Of a DNA stretch of 64,000 nt, positions 12,651 to 24,185 are shown in pieces. Source of the stretch: Pezicula radicicola (lineage: Eukaryota; Ascomycota; Leotiomycetes; Helotiales; Dermateaceae); NCBI GenBank assembly GCA_003008705.1, contig PDUO01000017.1, positions 313,827-377,826 of the forward strand, given 5' to 3'. The notes below the pieces were generated by a model, which was not told the origin of the DNA, did not search any database, and saw only the letters and a list, made by a program, of their open reading frames with translations. The translations under genes were made by a program, and so were the position numbers. The first letter of the stretch is position 1. Each line of letters begins with the position of its first letter.

Positions 12651-12677
12651 TGGCCGGATAATTGTGGTCGGTTACTG
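12651..12677 (-). repeat. Right terminal inverted repeat (27 bp)
   Basis: Begins TGGCCGGATAAT and ends CGGTTACTG, followed by TA. Perfect inverted copy of 11346-11372. Confidence 0.95.
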
Positions 12678-12679
12678 TA

Positions 12680-15600
12680 AATATTATAGGTGTAGCCGGC
12701 CTGGAGAAAGGTACCCTATTGTGCGTCCTTCTAGTCCCAGTCTTGTGTTGATTGTAACGCATGTTGAAACAATGACATCTACAGGCTGGAACTCCCCAAT
12801 TGATATTCCACTCGAAAAGTTGTACACGGGTGATGCTTTCAAATGGTATAGAAAACATATTAGCAAAGCGCCTGAGCAGCAGAACCTGCAGGCCATTTAT
12901 CTTCGTGTTGGATATCATATTTGTACCTAAGATAGGCAATAACTACTTAGTCTTGCATTTGCTACGAACATAGATGCCATACCAGGGAACGAGCTAGGAA
13001 CCTGACAATTATACGAACTGCGAAGACTCCAGGCCACATAGTACATTCTCAGATGTCAAACTTCGATATGTATTCATACTAACTCTACCCTCCAGTAGAT
13101 TACTTCTTTCTAGCCTAGTATTCGTACATAAAAACGACAAGCTATGAAAATTCTTTTCTCAAAACCTACAAAGCACACTTCAAGCTTGGGGGTCGACAAA
13201 TATTATGGGGCAATTATGAATTATGTAGTTAGCATCAATCAAGGAACATGCAGAGATCTGATATGGGAGAAACATAATTTTGTTGAGGCTTCTTACTAGA
13301 ATTATAGGACCGCTTGACGTAGACGGAGTCTCTCGTGACATTGCCGATTGGGAATGGAGAGCAGATACCTGGTCCAAAAGCTAAGACATACTATACATAG
13401 TTCATTTTGACACCACCCGCGGACGAGTAGGTTGTCGCTGGGAAGGCACGGCCTAACCCAAATGGAGTATGAAGCATTTCTCCAGATAGTTTCGTAGACA
13501 AAGACAATACATGGATTTTCACTCGTTTCTGGCGTCATAGTTAGCGGCGGACCGTGGAGACTATGGCTGTCTAAGTAATAGATAAGATCAATGGGGATCC
13601 AATAACGCGCCAATGCTGGATGCGACAAGACCTAAACGATAACGAGTTGCACCTAACAAACTTACAACATAGTCCTGCGACCGCCCTATCCAGTTGCCGT
13701 CCTTTTACCGTCCTCTATTATGTCGCATGTTATTATAGGTCCACAGGGCTAAGCAAATGTTCTACAAGATACAAACGCATAGTGTAGCCATGAGATTTGA
13801 CTAATAGAAATAAAAAAGCAAAAGGATATTGACAACGAACATGAACATGGCAGCACACCAAAAAAGCTCTTCTTATGAAAGCCATAAAGTAGGTATTGGA
13901 AGTCTCGCTGTCGTCAACTTGGGACACTTTGGTGTGTTATGAAGTGGGCAAGATATTCCTTGACTCCTTAATGGCTAGGTATGACATTTGAACTGCGGAA
14001 GATATTCCTTTACTTCGAGTTTCCATGCCAAAATAGAGCTCTTTGGAACGAGTATTATTAGGGGTGTTCAATCCAAACGACCACTTAACAGCAGCCATGG
14101 ATTATCGAAGAGAATGAGTCAAAATTTGGGATTTTACTAGTTCTTCTACACCCATCCATTGACTGGCTGTTGCGTATAAATCACGTGCTATCGCATAGGG
14201 TATATCCTTATATTAACTTTATATTCGATCCTTTCTGATTTGTAAGATCTAAATCAATTCGCTCTGATCTGTAACTAAGGCTACGCAAGCCTGATATATT
14301 CCAAATCACCCATTTTGTATAGTATTCAAGATGAATTCGATGCCTCTTATTCAGTATATATAGCCTACTACTTAACCTCGTATTTAGAGGGCAAGTACTC
14401 ACAATTCACTCATTTTATATGGATATACAATTTTCACAAAGTCGTAGTTCAATACTGGCACAATCATAATTGACCTGTAGCACTCTCCCAAAATGGGCAA
14501 CGACTAACATCTTGTACGACAACACTTTGTGCTTTGAATAAGCAAATTCTCACTTCTCATTCCGAGCCACTTCATCTAAATCGACTAGTCCGCGGATTTT
14601 TTTCAACTACAGCGAGATTTTGGACGAAAATGAAAACTCCCAAAATGGGCACCTTCATCCAAAAACAGCAGGAGTCACGAAGTTTGCTCTGTAAAGATCT
14701 TCGGCACAAGATTTTTCATCCAAATATATCGAAATCAAATGTACAAGTCTACGTTGCTCGCTTCAAATATGGTGCGGCAGGATGACGTCAATATACGCAA
14801 TATCTTGGACTCCGTATAAAAGGTACAGGACCTCCAAACAATGGTAAGCCGTAAGATACTAACTAACATACAAACAATCCCTCGAAAACCTTCATCCAAA
14901 ATCAAGCAAAAAAGATTGAGATACTACTCCTACGCTGAAATTTAAGTTCTCCTTCCTCGTTACAATACTTCCTGGCGCTTCTTCATATCCGATTTTCAAA
15001 ACTTTCTCCACCGCTTCGGCGATGTGAATGAAGGATGGGCACAGGCATGAACCGCGTGGTCTGTATGAGCACCTCGCTGCGCCGGGTGATGATCTATCGA
15101 AACAAAATACACGCTTCCTTGTACGAAGTAGTGCAGCGGGGACCCTAGTCCCTCTTGTCTTGCACTCTACCGGCTTCCATCTAAACTTAATGACAAACCT
15201 GGTTGCCTCGAAGAGGGTAATCGAGACTTAGTCATCTACACAACCTTATCTCTTCATGATCGCCTCTTCATCTTTCAATCCCGGTCCTCTTCCCCCATAC
15301 CACAGGGATGTCGATATACTGCTGGTATAGATGCATGCGAAGAAGTCTCTGACAGAGTGGAGGAAGGAAGAAAGAAAGACCAGAGAAGGAAATAGCTTGA
15401 GCTGATTGCAGCTTATCGAGGACATTTATTAAACCGCTCCGAAAGCCCGTGCGCTAAGTCAACATCGACGCGACCTGTACCAACCACCGTCGGAGACTTT
15501 GAAGAAGATTCTTGCACCACATTGAACGTCAATTAACCTGGTCTTGTCGCGTCATTAACGCATCGCTGAACACTGGAACCAGACCCATTAGCAAAATCAT

Positions 15601-16127
15601 CGTCTTTCTTACAGTGGACGCATAAAGAAAGGTATTTCTTCTCCGGCGCGTAGCATCTACCAGTCTGCTAACAGGGCGTAGATTCTGGTTGGATTGCAAT
15701 TGAACGACACGCTCGAACAACGATACAGAACGATACTCGAGCCAGCTTTAGCGTTTTTGTCTAATCGGAAAGCATTAAGATCCCACGAGAATCGATGATC
15801 AGGCCATCTGCGAACTATAAGACCACTCACTCGGCCGAGTCTTCTCCGTCGAATCTTCTGGGACTGTGGGAGACAGAGAAGCTCAGCTTGCATATTTGAT
15901 AACCATCAAGAGTACTGGAAAACCACGTGGAGCCCCTGCAGATAAATTTCGGGCAATAATCGAAGTTGAATCCCAACGAGCCTCCACAGCGGACACCTGA
16001 TCCAGAATACATACTTCCCTCGACCACTTTGGTAGCGATTCGCGACAACGGCTGATACTGTAGCTTCGTGTGTTGGAGCTCCTGGAGAGTAATGACTTAG
16101 AATCAGGATAATCCAGGTCGAACTTGG
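12680..16127. other. Intergenic, no gene supported
   Basis: Base composition is closer to genic DNA than the deserts, but open frames (for example 12664-12930 and 15883-16167) are short, overlapping and without domains. The part from about 15200 is probably the promoter and leader of the sirtuin gene, and could also carry a divergent transcript. Confidence 0.35.
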
Positions 16128-16133
16128 ACGCGT
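16128..16133. promoter_or_regulatory. Candidate MluI cell-cycle box (ACGCGT)
   Basis: ACGCGT lies 173 bp upstream of the sirtuin ATG. It is the binding site of the MBF (Mbp1/Swi6-type) factor, which drives S-phase genes. A six-base palindrome arises by chance several times in 64 kb, so this alone is weak. Confidence 0.3.
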
Positions 16134-16305
16134 CGTACTTGATGTAGAGGTCGATTCCATCCATCACTCGTCCATAGCTATAGCTAAGGAAGCGTCCCGC
16201 TTGGCTTGCTGGACTCTCGAATCTAGAAAGAGGTCAGCTGGTTCGAAATAAAGGACAAACCATATCAAGGACTTGTATTGTGTGGATAGAGACGCTCTTG
16301 TAGCC

Positions 16306-19300
16306 ATGCCTACAACCAATGTTGGACCGGGCTCTGCCCAACAGCTGCAGTATATTGCGGATGTTATGGGGAAGTCGAAGAAGGTTGTTGTGATAACGGG
16401 GGCTGGAATTAGTACTAACTGTGGGATCCCGGTAAGTTAGTTCCTAGCCTTGTTGCCGCATCGGTCTTTATTGATAGCTGTATAGGATTTCCGTTCAGAA
16501 AATGGGCTTTATTCGTTGATACAAGCCCAATATGACGCAGCACTGAAAGATCCATCTGCATACACAGAAGAAATCGACGACAGACCAACGAAGCGGCGAA
16601 GAGTAACTGACCGGTGGACATATGTTACTGTCAAAGCAGATACTGGCGAAATTGTAACTGACCCATCTCTTGTTCTCCCTCCTCCTGGATCGTCATCAAG
16701 ATCATCGAGATCACAGAGCCGCGACCCCAATTCATCAGACGAGACTACCCCAACGACATCAAACTCTTCTGAAAGCGAAGGCCCTAAAAAATCTTCACAG
16801 AGGACTAGACGCTCACTTAGGACCCAGCTCTCTCGGGAGGTTTCCTCGGACGACAGTGTGCTTACAAAGGCAAGCTCCTTGCACAAGAATCTACCATCTA
16901 GCCCGCGACGCCGTTCAGAGAGGCAAATTTCAAGCACAAGAGTTGGTTCACCTCCACCTCCACCAGCTCCTGTATCCTCGTCACAAAACTCAATCACCTC
17001 AGCTACTCAATCCAGCGAAGAGGACCTCGTCGACAAACGCATCGCGGATAACACTAGCCCGAAAGCTGACGAATTCGCAATTGAGCTGAACCTAGCTTCA
17101 GGACAGTCGACAAATTCTTCCTTTGAACGTTCTGAATTTATCAAATCAGGAGACCAGTCACAAGTGAACGATCCTTCGCCTTACACCGCTGAACAAACTC
17201 AGACGCAAAGAGAAGATTCCATTGTTTTGAACACGCAAGAACCAGAAGCAAGTTTCCAAGCATCACAATCTTCACAGAGCTCAAGGGCAAGCCTACCTAA
17301 CCTGAAGGGCAAGGATTTGTTTGATGCTATGGTTTGGCAGGATTCGTTCACAACTTCTGTCTTTTATCGCTTCATATCTTCGCTAAGAAAGAAAGTGTAT
17401 GAAGATGTCACCACCACCACAGAATCCCACAAGTTCATTAGAACGCTCTACGACGGAGGGCGTCTCGTACGGACGTACACACAAAATATTGACGGCCTGG
17501 AGGAACGCGAAGGACTTTGTACGAACTTGGAGATGGGGGCGGGCGACAGGGCGAGGTTCACCTCGAAGCGAGATCAGAGAACAGACGGAGGCCAGACGGG
17601 CGTCAATGGAGAAGTGGGGAACAGCCGACATGGAGATAGACTCGGAGGCTGCCAAGTTGTCCAGCTCCACGGGAGCCTGGATGTTCTCAGGTGCGGGATC
17701 TGTCAAAAGACTGCCACCTGGGATCTTCCAGAACGACAATCAATCACCCTCGCCGGCCGAGCCCCAGACTGTCCCATCTGTGAAGAGCAAAATGCCCGTC
17801 GTACCGGAAGAGGACGAAGGAGCCTCGCAGTAGGAAGACTGCGCCCTGATATTGTTCTCTACGGTGAAGAGCATCCAAGCGCCCACCTAATCGGTCCCAT
17901 TGTCACACATGACCTCGGATTGGGCCCGGATGTCCTACTTATTATGGGTACAAGCCTGCGCGTACACGGACTCAAGGTCATGGTGAAGGAGTTTGCAAAG
18001 GCAGTTCACAGCAAAGGTGGCAAGGTCATTTTTGTTAACAACACGAAGCCTTCGGAAAGCGTTTGGGGAGACGTCATTGACTTTTGGATTCAGTGGGATT
18101 GTGATTCTTGGGTACTCGATTTAAAGCAGAGACGGAAAGATCTGTGGCTTTCCCCTGGAGAACTGGCTGAACAAAAGACCAAGAGACAGAGTGCCAGCGA
18201 AAGACAGAATGCCGCAGCCAAACCTGCCGACACCAAGAGACCGTATAGACCTTCGGCAACAAGGGACTGCAAACTCAATGGAGCATACATCACTTCGAAG
18301 ATTCTTCAAATGCTCGGCAGTATCCTTGGGCCAGATGGACGCCCTGCGCCTAGAATCGAGAAGTTGAATAACAAGGTTACTGTCTCCATAGCTGCTCACT
18401 CGAAATCCAAGCCCGACAAAAGAAAATCAGTTGCACATGCCTCGTCATCTTCTTCCGCCCACAAAGTATGTAAAGGCAAAGCGCGATCATCGCTGCCATC
18501 TAGAATTGGGCACGAGAGTCGCCCCACACTCGTCACCGAAATTATCTCCAAACTCAGACGGAATTCGGATACTGGCATGATCTCAAGAGAGCTGCTCGCG
18601 AGAGAAGCCCTTGCGTCGCTTTCTACCAACGCCGGTAGACCTGTTGCCACGTCCTACAAAGATTTCCATTTCTCTATGCAAACTAACCTTCTTCAGGGCC
18701 TTACCTGGCCACTCCAAACGATGAATCTAATGACTCTTCCGCCCAACACGACAGGCACTCGCATGAAATCCTCAGTAGATATCAGAGGTCATAAGAATGA
18801 TACCTACAACTCCTTTTCACCCATCACAAAAACTTCAGGATCGCGAGACAACGCAAGGGTTGCCCACTCAAGCAGAGAAGACAACAAGCTGCGTCTTGCA
18901 TCACTCAAATCTATTGGTATCAACACAATTCAAGCACCAGTCTCATCCGAGGTGAAGATGAGCGCTTGTGACGATTGTAGCGCCTGTAAGAGGGAATGCA
19001 GACACCAGACTCCTGTCCAAGAATCCAAGGCGACATTACTTGCTCCTCCTAATTGCAATAGCACCAATAGCGAAAACCCTTCTGAAGATCCTAACGGTAA
19101 CGAAGATAGCCTACAATTGCCAAGACCGAGGCCAACTACGCGGTCTCGCACTTCAGACGCCACTCAATTGCAAGATGCTGTTGATGCACAATTACTCCTC
19201 GAAGCAATGGCACCTAAGCAACGAAGACTATCCGGGTCAAGTGCCAAACTTCCGAAAGGCGCCGCCTGCATCGGTTGCAGACAGAAGAGACGTCGCTGCC

Positions 19301-19485
19301 TTCATGTGCCGTCTCTTCCCACACCCCCTGCATCTTCTGATGACTCCATCTTAGCAGACAGCGATCCTCTCACTCCCTCAACTCAGCGAATCAAAAACAT
19401 GGGAAAGATTGGAGCCGTTTTGTCCAGCCCTGCGAGGTCTTTGAGGAGCAGACGAACCGGCGAACTACGCAGCGGTACTGAGTAA
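16306..19485 (+). CDS. Sir2-family NAD-dependent histone deacetylase, Hst3/Hst4 type, enlarged
   Basis: Exons 16306-16431 and 16486-19485 join over a 54 bp intron (GTAAGT...GTATAG) to give 1041 aa. The join rebuilds the NAD-binding motif ITGAGISTNCGIP|DFRSENGLYSLI. Further sirtuin motifs follow: TYTQNIDGLE, the catalytic QLHGS (His437), zinc cysteines CGIC and CPIC, RPDIVLYGE, GTSLRVHGL and VIFVNN. GLYSLI and the overall order fit class I Hst3/Hst4, which remove H3K56 acetylation after replication and damage. About 250 Ser-rich, basic residues (roughly 65-310) are inserted between the NAD motif and the LKGKDLFDAMVW segment. The C-terminal 450 residues are Ser/Lys/Arg-rich with Cys clusters (CDDCSACKREC; CIGCRQKRRRC). 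Yeast Hst3/Hst4 are under 450 aa, so this protein is more than twice the usual size. Nuclear location is expected. Confidence 0.92.
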
Positions 19486-20415
19486 AGAAGGAAGAAACGA
19501 TTGAACGAATGATGAGGCGTTTTATAGACACATGTAGTTTAATTTCGAATTAGCATGAAGGGCTGTTTGGTCGGATTTCATGGCTGTAGAGTAGACTAAC
19601 ATGATACAATGAGATGGGCTCATACTTTTCAGTCACTGACTTAATCTGGGCAACTCGAAAGTCTTGACCATCACAGTTATACAAACTTCCAACCAGGAGA
19701 TTAACGCAACTTGCCAAGTGGCAACGCTTTTTTTTTTTGAGTTCCTAACTCGACTTAGGTATCCCAACTCAAATATTTGACAATCCTCGCTCTTGCCAAT
19801 TGAACTAGAGCCTTATCCCTTTATGAAAATTAAGTGGCCAATGACCTCTTTTCGGCTAATCTGTCCTTTTTTTTTGTTTCGGTTTTTGTTGCAAGTCGAA
19901 CTTATGAGGGGTAATCTGCTAGTTGGAAATTGGTCTCGACTAGTCGGTGTCTGACTGTTCTAGTCTCAAGATCAAAAGTAACTCTATGGTCTTCGCTCCT
20001 GATTAGCCCATTTTTTACTTCTAGTGTGAATCTCTCCTATCATTCTTGTGTTTCTTATAAAATATGTTGTTTTGCCTTTCTTACAGTATACTCCACCTGT
20101 TATATCCTATATTGTACTACCGTAGACTTATGGAGGTTCTACAAGAGTGTGGCACGTAGAAGCCATGTGTTGGTATAGAAGTGAAGCGCCTGTGCATTAA
20201 AACTTAGCATTGCCTTCAAGAACAGAAATATAAAGTGAACTCCAAAGTCTTCCCAAAACAGGCAATTTATCTACAGAGTACTCCTCATATTAATAGAGTA
20301 GCTGGCTACAGTACCCTACTCACTAATACGTATCCTAACTCTAGAGCTATCAGCTTCAAAACCACCCATACCTTCCCAACACTTCTTGAAACCTTTCCAA
20401 AAACTCATAGGAGCC
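19486..20415. other. Intergenic between convergent genes
   Basis: Contains T-tracts at about 19730 and 19870 and no supported frame. It holds the 3' ends of the sirtuin and of the convergent small secreted protein gene. Confidence 0.4.
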
Positions 20416-20940
20416 CTACTCCGCAGTTCTAGCAGCGCCATCAGTAGCTGCAGTTACATTAACCGTAACTATATACATCCCGTCTTCAGAAATCAATCCA
20501 GTACCTACCTCCCCCACTTCATCCCCCTTACCCTCGCCCTCGCCCCCTCCCTTCTCCTCAATCCCCGCACTCGGCTTCGGCATAACATATTCCCTCCACC
20601 ACGCCCAATAATCCTCTCTCAACATCGTCTCTTCCTCCTTCTCCCACTTCATCCTCTCCACCATCTCCCTATACTCCTCATTCCTACACCAAACCAAACT
20701 CGTAGCTGTAACTATAACCGTTTTTATAGTTTCTATATCTTCGTCTTCGTCTTCTTTTTTAGTGATGATGGTACTGGTTGTTGTGGGGTAGCATTTTGTT
20801 TGGTGGTAGATTGAGGCTATTATGTCTGTTATTGGTGTTGGGGGTTTGGCGTGTCCGATGTTGAGTTTGAAGGTGTGGGTTGTTTTTGGTAGGAGAGTTA
20901 GGAGGGTGAGGAGGGTTAGGGGGATTGGTGTGAGATGCAT
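20416..20940 (-). CDS. Small secreted protein, unknown function
   Basis: Single-exon frame of 174 aa. MHLTPIPLTLLTLLTLLPKT is a clear signal peptide, with cleavage expected near THTF. The mature protein is acidic in the middle (KKEDEDEDIET), has aromatic-rich REDYWAWWREY, a Gly/Glu stretch (EEKGGGEGEGKGDE), one NVT sequon near the C-terminus, and two cysteines that could form one disulfide. No known domain. Codon use starts strongly C-ending and becomes mixed. It could be a secreted effector-like protein, but nothing shows that. The chance that this low-complexity frame is spurious is real. Confidence 0.5.
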   Translation of the reverse strand: MHLTPIPLTLLTLLTLLPKTTHTFKLNIGHAKPPTPITDIIASIYHQTKCYPTTTSTIITKKEDEDEDIETIKTVIVTATSLVWCRNEEYREMVERMKWEKEEETMLREDYWAWWREYVMPKPSAGIEEKGGGEGEGKGDEVGEVGTGLISEDGMYIVTVNVTAATDGAARTAE

Positions 20941-23900
20941 TTTTGGGGTTTTTGCTGGTGTTTTAAGATGGATGTTGAGGAAGGTAATTGTGGGTTGGAA
21001 AGAATTTAGAGGTGGATTATTAGATCAAATTTCGTATTTTATAAATTTGAAGGTTCCTAGGTAGGAATTGAAGACGGTGACTAACTAAGGTGTACTATAA
21101 TACTTAGTTATAGCTGGTGGGGAATGGTTGGTGTATAGTTAACCTATTAAATTTTACAGAGAAGGAGAAAATAAAACGAGCGTATTTAATATTCCCACGA
21201 ATTAATTGCTTGCCTACTGTAATTTAGGGTATCTAAAATCATCGAAATAAATAAATAGGAGTGCTAGATTCAGCTACGAACGAAATAAAGTAGGAGTAAC
21301 TACTACAAACTCTATAGCAAAATTCGATTTTTGAACTTGACTATCCGAATAATAGTAACTTACTAGTAATAGATATAAAACTTAGCTCTATCTAGTATAT
21401 AAGAATTCTTAAACGGCAGTCCTTAGCCCAATGACTATATAACGCTAAAAGCAAAAGTAGATACCTAAAACATCGCCTCACGCAGTAGCCATTTCAGCAT
21501 GTCTCGCTTTTGCGGCTGCGCCTCGAAGATGCGATTTGCAACAAAACTTTCGAAAAGACAGGAGTTACATCAGCAGCAACTTAGTTTCTTCGCTTCCAGT
21601 ATAATTTACCTCGTCTTTGTGCATGCCTCGTTAGGTTGAATTGCATTGAGGCTCATATTTACAAATGCTGTATTTACGATTTGAAGACGTAAAACTTATA
21701 GCGCATTTTTCAACAAATGATATTATACACGATGTCTGCAATTTTTAATAAGTAGCGTACTAAATATTTGGCATAGGTACAAGATATTATTAAAAGCATA
21801 ACTTCACTTGATTAAATCTATGCATGTTGGAATATATTCGACATGAATATTCGACATAGTTCTAGCACGTGCTAGGCAAGGCGCTAGGCCAATAGGAAGC
21901 CACGCTCAGCCGGGCCATGCCGCACCACTAGCCTAATCGGGACTAGTCTTTGTACGTAGACAGTATAAGTAGACTACGAACCCACTTAGTAGTTAGGAAT
22001 CAAGTTCCACTCTATACATTACCAATAGCATACTAGGTGACATTTCACTAGTCTGCTTTGGTAATAGGAATGAACCGACAATGCCTCTGTACATACTGTA
22101 ACCAAACCAACCTCTAACAAAAAGTCCGCAGTACGAAAGGTGAAAACACCAAAGTACGAAGCGGCGACCTAGAAGCCAATTAAATCCGTCTACTCCGTAC
22201 TAAAAACTGATACCAAAATCTCCCCAGTCCACCATTCTCCCCGTGTCCCGTCCTCTTACCACCCACCAAAAAAAAACCTCCAAAAATGCATTTGTTGCAC
22301 ATCGCAAAATGCGGTACAAGAATAGATGATACTTTCTTTAGAAAAATTAATAAACCCGACTTCTTAAGATAGCTTAATTCTATTTCTAAAATAAAAATTC
22401 AATTCCCCGATTATGCGGCCGTAGAATTCCTCGCTTGTTGCTGTGCCGGCTACCTGGTCAACCCCAATTTAGAATAGGGGTACGTGTAAAATAAGCACTT
22501 TCCCCGCCTTTTTTTTTTGCCCTGCTTACATGAAGTGTGATTTGGGCAAATGCGATGGAGGATTTTTTGTGTGGGGTTGGAATATTTGTTTACATTTTTT
22601 TTGGTTTAGTGTTTGTGGGGAGAGTGTTTTTAGTGGTTGATTGGTTGGTTGGTAGGTTGGGCGCTTGCTGACGTTGGGTAGCCGCTGTGATTTTATGTGC
22701 AGGCGGGTGTGTTTGGGGTGAGGTTTGTTGATTGGTTAAAAGTGTTTGGATTTGGATTTGGTGTTTTTGGCGGTTATTTGTTTCAAGTTGCGGGGAAGAT
22801 GATTGCTGAGTAGGTATATTATCAATTGATAGCATATTTCTGCGCTACCCTCTTTCCCTCGCTTAGACATATCGACCTTAACAGGATGGTGACTTTATTA
22901 TTATACAGTACGTCGCTGCTTGCTATTGTTCATTTTCCTGCTACTTTTTAGGAGATTAGTGGTCTATAGAATGAATACGATGAGAATCTTGTGCGAAGAT
23001 GTTGAAACTCAAAAGATGAAATAGAAGATACACCTCTCTATATAGTGTAACAAGGAATACATTGTTAGAAACTACAAAGTAGTAGCTAATACTTAATCAA
23101 GCACAAGCTCCAGGTAAACCAGAGACTTAAATTAAGTGAATAGCTCAAAGAAGTGAGTAGCTCAAACTAAGTGGGTTACTTAAATCATGTGAGTTACTCA
23201 AATCAAGCGGACGAGTTTAAGTGGAAAAGATTTCATTCCACCTCACCAAAATTATTTATGCTGTACAATCTTTGTTGTCCAGTTTAGAAAATAGCATTTA
23301 GAACAAATACTTAGCAGCTACTTAGTAGCACAAAAACAACCCAAGACACAACCCAAACAACGCGGCTGAAATAAGTACCATGAACGTGACATCCTTTGTA
23401 ATTATGCGCTTCCTTTACTCCAGACTACTCATCTGATAGTAAGAACGTTGACAATGCAGGACTCCATCTCCAACTTGGTTTAGCTGCGTCAGACGAGATG
23501 GGCTGTCAAACCATAGTTCGTAGGCAGTCAACACAAAACACAAGATGACTACCAAGCTCTTTATTGTCCCCTGGATCTAAAAGAACCTAGGCCTTTTTCT
23601 GTGTTTAACCCTCTAAGCCTTTTTAAAGCCAAGCAGTTCATAATCACCTCCAAAGACCATTACTGTTTGTAATACAATTAGTAAAATGTGGTTGATAAAG
23701 TAATGAGTACTAACAAGCTGTCTATTATACCTGTGAGAAACTATCTGGTTGAATGAATGATTTTAGCAGTCACATTGCGGACGTAGTACCTTCCAGATAT
23801 GCGTTGTAGATTCCCGATTCTATATAGGAGCATGTTCTTTTTAAACAGGCTAGAATGAAATTGCTAGTCAGCCGTGTATCGCAAACCGCCAGGTTAGCCG

Positions 23901-24185
23901 ACCGGGTTAAGGCCGACGATTCCAGAATAAACAACCACCACATCTCCATACCCCACATAAAAATTGATCGAAAATCTAGATCTCGATTCAAGCATTTGAA
24001 ACGCGGGGCAAGACGTTGGTCACAGTAGATTAAGATATTACTTAATTTGCAAAGGGCCTAGGAAAGTATTTAAATCTTGACTATATCTCAAGGCTCTCCT
24101 GGAGAGATCGCATCAGTGCGAATAAACTTGGTTCTATATCAATCTTCTAGGACAAGTTAGGTTTGCCCGCCGACCTCACATCACT
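20941..24185. other. AT-rich intergenic desert
   Basis: No gene supported. Contains a G/T-rich strip (22600-22800) whose complement is an open frame of Gln/Thr/Pro repeats, judged compositional. AGTTACTCAAATCAAG at 23192-23207 matches an inverted copy at 57362-57377. The last 150 bp should be the promoter of the MFS gene. Confidence 0.35.

Larger units (their letters stand above)
11346..12677 (+). mobile_element. RIP-degraded pogo/Fot1-type (Tc1/mariner) transposon
   Basis: The 1332 bp element is bounded by perfect 27 bp terminal inverted repeats starting CAGTAACCGACC and flanked by TA on both sides (11344-11345 and 12678-12679), the target duplication typical of Tc1/mariner elements. The inside is extremely AT-rich. 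A transposase start is still legible near 11448: MMYPWANIFKYIEEEGIDA followed by stops, which resembles the start of pogo/Fot1 transposases, where a helix-turn-helix DNA-binding domain follows. TAA and TAG stops in place of Gln codons are what C-to-T RIP produces. The element is inactive. Length is a little below a full Fot1-class element, so some sequence may also be deleted. Confidence 0.85.

Noticed and set aside
12664..12930. 88-codon frame starting in the right end of the pogo-type element
   Set aside because: Part of it reads smoothly (PIDIPLEKLYTGDAFKWYRKH), so it might be a fragment of a gene hit by the transposon, but the sequence left of the element does not continue it and I recognise no family.
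13302..13628. 108-codon minus-strand frame
   Set aside because: No motif, no supporting neighbouring exon and no start context; kept only as a possible gene relic.
15529..16167. Stack of minus-strand frames upstream of the sirtuin
   Set aside because: Several phases overlap equally well, as expected of non-coding GC-balanced promoter DNA.
22590..22835. 81-codon Gln/Thr/Pro-rich frame
   Set aside because: Produced by a G/T-rich strip; low-complexity composition and no conserved feature.
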